A stretch of DNA of 64,000 nucleotides from Rhizopus arrhizus (taxonomy: Eukaryota > Mucoromycota > Mucoromycetes > Mucorales > Rhizopodaceae). The stretch lies in NCBI GenBank assembly GCA_024220505.1, contig JAKZZE010000033.1:62001-126000 (forward strand), in the 5' to 3' direction. Below are positions 45,499 through 56,377 of this stretch, piece by piece. The position numbers and the translations under genes were made by a program. Under the pieces are notes generated by a model. The model did not search any database. It had not been told where the DNA came from and saw only the letters and a list, made by a program, of their open reading frames with translations. The number at the start of each line of letters is the position of its first letter. The first letter of the stretch is position 1.

Positions 45499-47455
45499 AT
45501 GTTGATATGTCCAGTTTGGAATTTGCCTCAGCTGTATTCGTTTTCAGAAGGTAAGGATTGTAAAAAAAAAAAAATGCAAATAAGTTAAATGTAAATTGTC
45601 GTGTTTTATGCAGATGTAGATATTAAACTACTTCAAAGTGATGTACCTGAAAGGCATATAGGCATACATTCACAAGATTGTTTTATATTGGATCAAGATT
45701 TTTTCAACGTATTAAGGGTAAAAGCATGTATAACATTTCTTTGATCCAATTCTTTTTTACTTTTTAGTTATCTGGTGAAGTAAAGATGATCTATCCTTAC
45801 ATCTCCATTGGTGTCACTATCATTTCATTCTTTGACTTTCAAGATGCAAAAAGAGCTTTAAGAGATATAGGATCAATTTACTCTCATTGCAATCTGTTTT
45901 ATATAAAATCACACTTTATTAAAGAAAACGCGAATGAAGTTACTTTTATTGCCATACAAAGTAAAGAACCAAATCAGCTTGACAATTTTGATACAACTGT
46001 AAAGAAAAAAAAAATATAGTCTTTATATAAATATAAAAATAATTGCTGTTACTTTCATAGAAATTTCTTTCACAGTTCGGATCTATTCACACTATATTCC
46101 AAGTATGCTTAGATCCTTATTGTAAAGTTATTGGTGTTGAATTCCATGATCAACGATCTATTTCAAGATTACGCAGCACTCTGAATAAATTGGTTTATGA
46201 GGTAATAGACTCAGTAATGAAAAAGGTGCTTTCTTCTCATTAGAACTGATATCGTCATTAGGGATTGTCATTTTATTTATATGAAAACTCAATCAGGGAT
46301 TTTGCTTGCAGTTGTTCAAATATAATTGAATCCAACTCTCAATTAAATGTCTCAGACAGTTCGAGCACATCTACCACTGTATCACAGCTCCAACTTGTCT
46401 CCAAAACCACGCCTCAATCCTTATTTAATGAGAAAGAGACCAGTGATACAGTTCAAGCCACACAAAAAAGCAACAGTATATTCAGCTTGTTCTCAAGCCA
46501 ACTTTTTCCTACAGCAACAAGCTCAAACTCAACCGAAAACGATTATTTATCACATAAGAAACCTGAAAAGAAGAGAAGATCTTTGGATACAGAAGTTTCT
46601 ATGCTATCTATTACGGAAAGCCAACATCGGGATGTTTTGGATGAGGATGACTGTGATAACTTGAATGAAAATAGCAAAAGCTTCGAAACAAAGAAGGAAG
46701 AAGTTCAAGTGATAGATTTTAAAAAAATTGAATCAGGTATAATATATATATATATATAATGGTTTCATAAGAAAGCCTTCTAGCTAATAACTGCTATACG
46801 TTGTTTATATGATAGGCCAAGACAAAAGAACTACATTTATGATCAGAAATATTCCAAATAAATATACCCAAGTAAGTTGCATTTGTAAAAAAAAAAAAAA
46901 AAAAAAAAAGCCAACGTTTTTAATAGAAAATGCTCAAAGAAATGATTGATACGACACATAGCAGAACATATGATTTTTTGTACTTAAGAATGGATTTTAA
47001 GAACCTTTGCAATGTTGGTTATGCTTTTATTAACTTTATTAACCCAAAGTAGGAATTTTTATTACTGTAACTACTATATACCCAATAACAAAATATGCAT
47101 CTTTTTGACCTAGATCTGCTATAACATTTGCAGAAAAAAGAATGGGACATAAATGGTGAAAGAAACATATGAATTTTATTCAAAGAAATTAATCAGTTAA
47201 TCTCTTTTGCAAGATAGGGCCATGTTTAATTCTGAAAAAAAATTATCTCTATCTTATGCCAACATTCAGGGAAAAGAGAAATTAACTCAAAAATTTAGAC
47301 ATTCACATGTTATGCTTGAAGACGAATCATTCCGACCAAAACTATTCTACTCTTCAGGTTTCAATCAAGGCGAAGAGCAACCATTCCCTAAATCTGAAGC
47401 TGCTTCTGAAAACAAACGGGCTCGCAATTATAGTTGCACAAGAAAATTGAGATAG
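45499..47455 (+). CDS. Mei2-like RNA-binding protein
   Basis: Nine exons (45499-45550, 45614-45717, 45768-45998, 46061-46201, 46262-46736, 46816-46871, 46927-47048, 47114-47155, 47218-47455) give 486 residues. The C-terminal RRM of the Mei2 class is complete: [15 protein letters not shown], then [55 protein letters not shown] and [10 protein letters not shown]. This RRM is split over four exons, one of 42 bases. The N-terminal half has two weaker RRM-like parts ([36 protein letters not shown]) and a Ser/Thr-rich linker. In fission yeast Mei2 binds meiRNA and drives meiosis; plant AML proteins also act in meiosis. A role in sexual development here is inferred. A 23-A tract lies in the sixth intron. 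Confidence 0.88.
46887..46909 (+). repeat. poly-A tract (23 A) inside a Mei2-like intron
   Basis: The tract occupies nearly half of a 55-base intron. It leaves the GTAAGT donor and the ATAG acceptor intact. Confidence 0.75.
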
Positions 47456-47509
47456 TGGAGTGAATTTTGCTTATTCACTGACAAAAAAATTATCTTTTTT
47501 CCTCTATTA

Positions 47510-48837
47510 ATGTCAACCAACAATAAATATGATCAATTAAAACAAGTGCCTGTTGGAAATCTTTTCTGTCAGAATGATACTTTTGCTCGAGAATTTACCA
47601 CACAATGTATCGATTGTACAGAAAAACCAAATAAAAATGGATTCTATGAAGTCATGCTTCATGATACAGGTAAATAGACATAATTTACTTTTTAATAAGC
47701 TCTTTACCCACTGCCTTTTTATAAGTTTTGTTTCCTGAAGGCGGAGGACAACCTTGTGACACGGGGTTAATTGACAATGTTCAGGTATTTCTGGTTGAGC
47801 GCAAAGGTCTTTCTCATGTTCATTACACTAAAGAGCCTATTAAAGCAGGCAAAACAGTACATGTCCAAATTGATTGGGATCGGCGTTGGGATCACGTTCA
47901 ACAACACAGTGGACAGCACTTACTCAGTGCAGTAATGGAAAAGGAGCTCTATGGACTTGAGACGGTGTCCTGGAATCTTGGCAAGAAACATTCTTACATT
48001 GAGATCCCTACTGGCAAGCAGAAAAACATGACAAAGATAACACCTGAGTTATTAAGCAAGGTGGAAAAGACAGTGAATGAATTGATTCTTCAAGATTTAT
48101 CCGTCATCACTCATGTTCAAGAGCACAATGAACAGAATAGACCTGAAACATTACCAGATGATTATACTGGTGAAGGATATATTCGTACGGTTGAGATAAA
48201 AGATATTGATAGAAATCCTTGTTGCGGTACGCATATTAAGCGTCTTGGACAACTCCAGACCATGAAAATCCTTCATACAGAAAATGTACGTGGTGGAAAT
48301 ACTCGTGTTTTCTTTTTATTTGGACAGCGAGTATTGGACTTTTTAGATGCAAGCTACATTATTACCCGAAAACTCACCAGTGTCTTGTCTGGACCACAAG
48401 AAACATTTGTGGAAAACGTACAAAAGATTCAGCAACAAAGTCGAGAGCACATGAAAAAAGCAAAACGATTATTGGAATCCTTAGCTAAATATACAGTGAA
48501 TGACATTGATGAAGCCTTAAAAGAAAACCAATTTGCTATTGTCTATAAAGAAGAAGGTGATATGGAATTTCTTAGCATGATTGCAAACATAGTTAGAGAT
48601 AGAAAATTGATAGACGAAGGAGATCAAAAAGTCGTTATATTAGCAGCAGGAGAAAAGAAACAGGGTGGACCTATCATTATAACAGGAAGTAATAATGAGT
48701 TAGTACAAAAAGTAGGGAAAATCGTCACTTCGACATTGACTAGAGTCAAAGGTGGTGGAAAAGGTCGCTGGCAAGGAAAAGCTCAAAACTGGGATGGTAT
48801 AGAAAAGCTGGAAAACGCTGTGGCTTCTGCGTTTTAA
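47510..48837 (+). CDS. AARSD1: alanyl-tRNA editing protein AARSD1 (AlaX type)
   Basis: Exons 47510-47669 and 47726-48837 give 423 residues, close to the animal protein (about 410). AARSD1 is a free-standing homologue of the AlaRS editing domain that removes serine from mischarged tRNA-Ala. PEGGGQPCDTG is the conserved glycine motif. The zinc ligands are HSGQH (H-x3-H) and CCGTH (C-x3-H). The C-terminal part (about 250-423) has the AlaRS C-Ala-like sequence ending GGGKGRWQGKAQ. The start is only 54 bases after the stop codon of the Mei2-like gene on the same strand, so its promoter must overlap the preceding gene or both lie on one transcript. Confidence 0.93.
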
Positions 48838-49062
48838 AAATAATCGACGTCACTTTAGGCCTTGTCTTCAAAAAATTAAAAATTAAAAAAAGCTTGCTTT
48901 TCTTTTTTTTGTTGTTGTTATTAACCAAACTTCTTTGTAAGTAGTTTGACATTTCTAAATACGAATTGTTTTTTTTTTTGAAAATTAGAAAAGAATTCTA
49001 ATAGCTTACTTTGCTTTTTTTATACACCCAATACAACCAATTAAATACACAGTATACTTGAA

Positions 49063-49673
49063 ATGCCTATCAAAGAATTCAACCAATCCTATCCTGTTAT
49101 TGATACAGATCCCCACTTTTCCCGTGTAGTTCGCTACTTTAGACCATCAGATTACGCTGCATGGGCAGCCGGTACTGCTGCTGCTCCTGCTTTATTATTA
49201 GGAATGGAGAAAATGCACCCTGTTGGATCTCGTAATGCCTTGCGTTTTCCTCTTCGTGTTGCTACTATCATTGGTGCTTTTGGTGGTTTCTTGTACGCCT
49301 ATCAATCTAGCAGCAGTAAGTTGTGTTTCAAGTATAAAAGAAAATGATTGCAAACAAACATTCTGTGTATATTAGTGCGTTTCTGGGGTTGGACTGAAAA
49401 TGAAGTTGAAGTTGCCAAGGATAAAGCTGAATTGAGTCAACTTGCTAAAGAAGGAAAGCCTCTGTATGGCGAAAGTTACATGCCTGAACATATTCAAGAT
49501 AATTCTGCTAGAGTATCTCGATTTTCACAATTAAAGTTTGGTAAGAAATAGAAATAATTCTTGTAATAAATAAAAATAACTGTAAATACACATTAGGTGC
49601 TATTCCATGGTTCAACTTTGCTAATCACAACCACCATGGCGTCGATACCTCAAAATACAATGAATCTTCTTAA
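49063..49673 (+). CDS. complex I 21 kDa accessory subunit (fungal type)
   Basis: Exons 49063-49315, 49376-49540 and 49597-49673 give 164 residues. It matches the fungal NADH:ubiquinone oxidoreductase 20.9/21 kDa subunit: SYPVIDTDPHFSRVVRYFRP, DYAAWAAGTAAAPALLLG, GGFLYAYQSSSMRFWGWTEN and the end IPWFNFANHNHHGVD. Two membrane segments lie at about residues 32-47 and 65-80. It belongs to the membrane arm of complex I. Together with NDUFB2 it makes two complex I subunits in the window, showing that this fungus keeps complex I, unlike budding yeast. Confidence 0.92.
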
Positions 49674-49802
49674 ATAAAAAAAAAAAAAAGAATTTATTCG
49701 GTTAGAAAAGTTTTGTTTTACATATAAAATACTCATTACAAAATGTATATTAAATTGTGCGTGTATATGTGTTTTTAAGTCTAAAAGGAACGGAAATTGA
49801 AG

Positions 49803-52800
49803 CTAATGGTTAGTAGGTATACGATTTGAACGTTTTCGGTATTGGTGACGATGATGATGATCTTTTTCTAATTTGGATACATGGTGTTTACCGTTACAGC
49901 ACATCCTAACATCTTCTAATGGCTCATCTTCTTCATCATAATCTGTAAACTCTGATCCATGAGCACCTGTAACAATACTTGTACTAGTAGACGGTTGATG
50001 GAACATGTCATGTAATCGGCGTAGACTTGGCTTTTGAATCAAATGGCTATTTGTACTACTTGACACAGTCTTATTGTTCTTTTCACTGGATAACATGAGA
50101 CTTGATTCATTGTTGCGCGCAATCAAGTAAGAAATAGACTGATAATAGTGATATGAAAAAATTAATAGTCAATCCACAAGTTACAATATACAAATATACC
50201 TCAAACCATTCTTCGTGCTTTTCCATGGATGGAGCAGTCAATTTGAGTTGACGATGATTTGTTTGTATCAAAAGACTGAGATTGGGTAAGCCTTCAGGAT
50301 TTGATGAATAGTCAGGTACAGCTGTAATATTTTCAATCAATGCTATTAATTGAAGAGAAGTGTAAGTATTTATATATAACGTAATGACTTTTTATACCGC
50401 TCTTAGCCTTAGTGTGGCTTGCATCAACACCAGGTGCCTGATTTGACCAATATAACGTGCGAGTATATGGATGAATCCAAAAGTAGCGCTGATGCCTGTT
50501 CTCTGATATACCACCTCCTACTGCCTTTCTTGTATATTTCCACATCCAATCACCAATCATGGTTTTTGTGACTAAACTAATCATATTAGGATCAGTGCCA
50601 TTTGTACTGCGATTATCAAAGTGCGAGGAAGCAATAGAATGAATTTGTTCGTTGGTGTTAGCGCTAGATAAGCTAGAGACACTAGGCGTATGTCTATGTA
50701 ATGACGATTGATTATCTCCATCGAATTCTGTGGCCTTGTTTTTACTCATTCTATTAGAGGCTTTTGATAATAAATCTGTTGGTGGGGGGTTCGAAGGACG
50801 TTGGGGTATATCATCTTCAGTTAATTCACGTTCTTCTGGCTCTTGATCGAATACAATGGAAGGTCCATCAGCTAATTGAGAAGGTTTCTTTTCTATATTC
50901 TTCATAGAAACAATACTTTCGTCATTAGCAACATGCACCACAACGTTACCAAAGCCGTTGTCTTCTTCATCTGTATCATCGGCCTCCGTGTACGTAGGCC
51001 TTGTTGGGAGGTTTTCAATAGCTGAATCTCTGTGAATGCTGCTTCTATCTTTGTCGTGTTTTGCTTTAGCAAGAGCGATAGCAACAGCAGTAGCAATTAA
51101 TTCGTCGGTTTCTTCTTTGCTGAACACCTTCTCAGTAGCAGTGTTTGGCCCTTCCTTTTCATTTTTTGTGGATAAAGCAGGTTTGGCGTCCAACAAGGTA
51201 TGAATTGAAGTGGGTCTGGAGGCAAATAAAGATTCAGTGCGAGACATGCGTGGTGTCATTGACTTTCTTGCTTCTTCTGATGACATCTTCAAGCTGTGGC
51301 GAGGACTGGATTCATTGTAAGCAGCGAGACTTGCCAATGTATTTCTACTCGAAGGCTTGGACATGAAGATTTCTGAATCAGCGTCGTAGTAACAGGATTC
51401 ATTATCTTCATCATCAGAGAAAGGACGATATGTTGATTGGGATCTAGGAAGGTGCAAGGGCAATATATTTGGGCCGTGAATGTCTAAATCATACTGTACT
51501 TGAGCATCCTTAGTTTCAATGAAAGTTTGGATTTCAGCATCTGCATGGTCAACATCATACTGTGTATCAGCGTGAGTGACCTGTACTTGCTCTTTCGTTA
51601 GATCAGTAAAACCACTTTCATCAGTTTGTACAAGTATTTCGGAAGTTTCTGAATCTGTTTGAGTAGATATTTCCGATGCTTGATTTTTTTCTGTCTGAGT
51701 AGATAGCTCTACACCAAGAGTAGGAACAGTTTGTACAAAAATCTCTACACCTTCAGGCTTGAAATCGGTTTGCGTTGAGATTTCAGTCATTGATTTGGGT
51801 AACATGCGTAAATCAACGCTGGTTTGTACGAAGCTTTCTACGCCTCTAGATTTAGCGTCAGTCTGTGTTGAGATTTCAGTAACTGATTTAGAATTGGTTT
51901 GTACAAAGGATTCAACGCTTTCAGGTTTGACTTCAGTTTGTGTTGACATGTTAACAGAGAGTGCAAGTCTAGATTCGTCTGTCTGCGTGGATAGAGACAT
52001 GGATGGAGGGATAGCAGCAGTCTGTACGAAGTTTTCAATACCTTCAGACTTAGCATCAGTCTGTGTAGATATTTCAACACCTGTCTTAGCAAGAATCATA
52101 GGACCAGCAACAATGGCTGTTGATTCACCTGCAATTTGTTCCACGGCGTTTGCTTTTTCATCAGACAAAGAGACTACACTGATTTGATCATCAAGTGGAT
52201 GAGGCGCTGCTTCAACATGAACAGGGTCTGTGTTGACCTCTGCATCTACTGTAATTGGTTTGTGGGACACTTGACTTTGTGACAATTCAGAGGATAAAGT
52301 GGTGAATCCCAAACCTTTTTTCCCAATGGGCGATCCTAGCAAATCAGTCTCACTGTCTTCCTCGCTGTTTTCAGATAAAGAGGAATAAGAAGAAACTGAT
52401 TCATTATCTGCAAGAATAGATAAAGGTGTATTTTTACTTTTTCCACGTCTTAAAGTTGCATTACTCAACTTTCTACCGCGTCTTTTTGTAGAAGAAGCCT
52501 TATGTGAACGTCTTCCACTGTCGTCTTTTGAAGAACCCAAGTGGGATGACGAAGATCGTACAGGTCTAGCATCAACCCACAGACGAGGGTCATTTTGCAG
52601 TTGCTCGATCGTTTCTTGAGATTCCGCAAGAAGCTTCTTCAATTCAAACTTTTCCGTCTTTTCTTTGTGAAGATTTGAACGCAAATTGGATACCATACGA
52701 TGAGCATGAGCCAAAGAAGTCTTCAATGTCTCCACTTCAATGACTTGGTTACGTGCAGGTAGCTGTTCTGGTGATGGTGGACGAAGTGAAGCAGGTGCTG

Positions 52801-54052
52801 CATCACTTTTGACTGCTGATATCTCATGGGCTAAATCAGCCGATTGTTCAGTACTGCTGGGTTCGGATTCGGATGTCACATGCTTGGTTATACGAGATTG
52901 TGCCTTAGCAATGGCCAACTCTGAAGTTAGAGCCTCAATCTTTTTCGTCTGATCCGTCTTTTCTCTTTGAAGAGCAGCTGTATGTCGACGCATGGAAGAC
53001 ATGTCTTGTTCATGACGGTTCTTCATAGCTTCAATCGTATTGTTCAGCTTCTCTTCTCGATCTCGTAATTGCTCAATCTCTGTTCTAAGCTCATTCACCT
53101 GTTTTGCTAGTTTGTTCTGTTCTACATTGGCTTTATTTAAGTTTTGCTGAAGTTCAGTTACACTGATTGTTAACTCTTGCTTTGCCAACTCTAGATTCCA
53201 CGTTTCCTCTTTTAATCTCTCTAAATAACAAGATTATAACAAATCAGAACCAATTTAAGGGCAGCCACAGCAGTTTACCTTCATTTTCCTCTTTCTGACG
53301 CATTTGTTTAGCCATGGCTTCTGCTGCTCTTTCTAAATCAGCCTTCTGATTTTCTAGCGTTCGAAGCTTTTCTTCTTTTTCTTGTAATAATGCCTGCATC
53401 TTTCTCACCTCCAAAAGTAAACCTTGTCCAATCTCTGTAGCAAATTCAATATCGGTATTTCTACGATCTGTATTTGGAACTTTTGATCGACGTTTGGTAG
53501 GCGTAGATCCAGTAGGTGGAGGAGGCAAAGGTAAGAGAGAAGTTGAATCATGATGAGGTGGTAATAATGAAGATGTAGTTGGACTTGGCAAAGGGTCTAA
53601 ACCAGTAGTCATAGGTGCTCGTTGTTGAGTAAAAGACTATAAGGAGTTAATCATAAAAGGGAGTAAAAACGGGAGTGCTAATTACAAACCTCTTTTTTGT
53701 TACGCATTCCAGGTGGTTTTCTGTAATCAGCCAAGTCCCTTTCAAGGTTTCTTAATCTTTCAGCAGATAAAAGTGATTCATCCAAAGTACCATGTCTTTG
53801 GTTGTCTAATTCTTTTATACTCTCTTCAAGTTGATTTACTTGTCGAGAAAGCACATTTCTACCGATACCACTGCTTGATTCTTCTAGCTGCTTTTTCTTT
53901 TCAGTCAACTGTTGTTCTAATTCTTGTCTTATTATTTGTTGTTTAGCTTGTCTAACAGTAGTTGAGGATGAGGGAGTTGGTAAAACTTGCTCATTACTGC
54001 TTGATTTTGTCGTAGGTAAAGATAAGGAATGTTTGGGGGAAGGTAAGCTCAT
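49803..54052 (-). CDS. Num1/ApsA/Mcp5-type cortical dynein anchor
   Basis: Minus-strand exons 54052-53690, 53636-53279, 53220-50398, 50342-50200 and 50138-49803 give 1340 residues. Residues about 20-440 contain coiled coils. A basic, Ser-rich stretch follows. Residues about 620-775 hold a repeated STQT[D/E] / VQT array (see findings). Another Ser-rich part leads to a C-terminal PH domain (about 1115-1232) of the Num1 type, with MIGDWMWKYTRKAVGGG and FWIHPYTRTLYWS. The tail is Ser/His-rich. Num1/ApsA binds PI(4,5)P2 at the cortex and captures dynein for nuclear migration; in yeast it also tethers mitochondria. The first donor is GTTTGT, weaker than usual. Confidence 0.9.
51600..52095 (-). repeat. 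coding array of STQT[D/E] and VQT motifs
   Basis: Within the Num1-like gene, reading its strand, there are seven STQT[D/E] motifs (EISTQTDAK, SLSTQTDES, NMSTQTEVK, EISTQTDAK, EISTQTDFK, ELSTQTEKN, EISTQTDSE) and five VQT motifs (ENFVQTAA, ESFVQTNS, ESFVQTSV, EIFVQTVP, EILVQTDE). They alternate in units of roughly 20-30 residues (S/M-STQT-x4-8-G/S-VE-x-FVQT). TQYD, IQTF and VQYD follow at about 51495-51570. Spacing is variable and the units have diverged. Confidence 0.85.
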
Positions 54053-56377
54053 GATTATTTTTTATTAAAGGAGAGTAGAGTGAGTATATAAAGGCTTGTG
54101 ATAGATATAATAAAGGTTGATAAAATAATATTTTTTTTTCCCTTTTTGACTTTATTTGTTATATGAGTCAACTCATACAACTTTATAAGAAAAAAAAAAC
54201 AAAATAAAATAAAAAGGGAAAAGTAAGGAATGAATAAAGAAAGAAAAAGAAAAGTGAAAGGTTTTTCAATGTGATTAAGTGACTTTTGAATGTTTGTGTT
54301 ACTTTATTACAATTCATTCAATTCTTTTTTAGGTCCAACTGAAATGACAAGGATACCTTATTAAGAATTACACCAAAAGCGAGTGACACTTCATTGAACA
54401 TTTTTTTATTTTTGCTCAATGAGTTCAGTTACCGATTCAGGACAATTTGCACCCAGAAATTAGTACTCCATGTGCCAGCATTAAAGAATAGCAATAGTAG
54501 CAAAGTCATCTAAGTTCCCCGTGGTTGTTGTGTGGCGATAGGTTTATATTCTATGCTTATTCACGTCGAGGAGTTACTTCGATTACAATTTGTGGCGGGA
54601 ATCTAAAATAGTAAATTTTGCTGTTTATTACAAACCAATAAACTTTTTTTTTTTCATGCCATGATTATTCAGGAGTGAAGAGTGAATAAGTAATTTTTAG
54701 TGCTGTTTGTTATTGGGTTATGACTCTCCTTTTATTGATTAAATCACATCTCCTGTATCCTGCCCTCTCCCTCTTAAATTGACCAACGTCAAGAATCAAA
54801 CTTTCTGAATTTATGATTAATAAATATACATAACATCACACATGGTTACCTCAATGCTATGTAAGTTCGAAAAGTAAAACTTCATTACATACCCAAAAAT
54901 AATAGGAGAGTGGACATATTCTTTACTTTATAAACTTTAATAGTACTCAGTAGAAAGCTATTTTCTATTTTTTTTTTATATATAAAAAACAGCTACCTGT
55001 ATTGATCGGTTAGCCTTGCATTGGCAGGATATTTTCACGCATAACAATCCAGACACGGACCATTTTTATTAAACAATAACCAGAGCCATTCTAAATTTCA
55101 AACTTTATTCTATGGCGAGACAGCATCATTATGCAAGCTAAGATGATTATTCAGTTCAAGTTTGTTCATAAATCGAGACGGAAATTTTGATAATAGAACT
55201 ATAGTGTTTGCATTGACTCTCATTTAAAGATATTATTCCTGCATCAAGTCCTTATGCTTTTGGCATAACTTTTATGCTAAATTCAGACAAGAGTAGTAAG
55301 CTTATACCTTAATTTCTCTTTTTCTTTTATAGTGTTTTTGTAGTAGACCATAACTTGAACCTGTCATCCAGAACTATCCAACTGGAAGTGTCAAACATAA
55401 GGCTGTCCTAACAGCTTGCTCTTTGGGCCAGCAATTATAGAAAGTAAGATGAGGGACCCCTAATAGCATGATTATAACATTTGCAAAGATTTATCAATCT
55501 AAAATTAGATTAGAAAACTCTTAATATAATATGCTAATGTACAATAGAAAGACAACTTTCATTTTGCTCGTAATCATGTGTACTTTTATCGTTGCTTCCT
55601 CCAATGATAGTCAAATATCGCTAATAAATTAAGTTCATTGCTTTATGAACATCTCTTTTAGATCAATTGCCAGTATATATTGTCGTATCGCAATTGCAAT
55701 GATATTGCCTCAGCCATACTAATGACAGCAGTTATATCAGACCAATTATTCTCAAATGTCTCATATAGTTACAAACATTCCTTTGCAGCGTGTGTTCACA
55801 CTGTTTCATCAATACCATGATATTTATTTGCTTTCTCGTTGATATTGTAGTTTTATTCAATGCATTGAAAGTAAAGGTGGTATTAGCTCATTCTTACCTA
55901 TTTTTCTACATAAAACTATATAACCACACACATTTTCTCAACAAATGTTACTTATTACCTATTTATGGTCTGAGGCAATTGTTTCCAAATTTACAATGTT
56001 CATATGAGATACTGTCAACACCAACTTTCCACTAGAAATAGGCTAATTGGATCCATTTAGTTTTTTTATTCGAAAAACACGGACGTTTCTATGCCTTGGT
56101 AATATTATTAATGAAAATAGAAGATATTTAATTATCTCGAGGGTGTCTGCAGCAGATATTCTTTCATTATATTCAAGTATAAGGCATCGGGCCACTTTTG
56201 CTCAAATCATCCAACTCAATTAACTCAACATAATTATACAGCTGCTTCCAACCCATCAGAACCGATAAAACAGTCTCATCGTCATCACTTGTGACATAAA
56301 CATTCATAAATCAAAAATGTATTTTCTAAGCTTTTTATTACAAATACATTTTTTTTTTTTACTTTGTACAAAACATA
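54053..56377. other. 2.3 kb gap upstream of the Num1-like gene
   Basis: AT-rich with stops in all frames. A plus-strand frame at 55790-56035 shows no motif. No tRNA or other RNA was recognised. The gap lies between two minus-strand genes, so it holds the Num1-like promoter and the PPR terminator. Confidence 0.5.

Noticed and set aside
50333..53188. TQT repeats as a possible amyloid or adhesin repeat
   Set aside because: Motifs are embedded in acidic, non-glycine linkers with variable spacing, and the protein is an intracellular PH-domain anchor; LC8-type motifs fit better.
55790..56035. Plus-strand open frame of 81 codons
   Set aside because: Hydrophobic and AT-driven, no motif or splice continuation; treated as chance.
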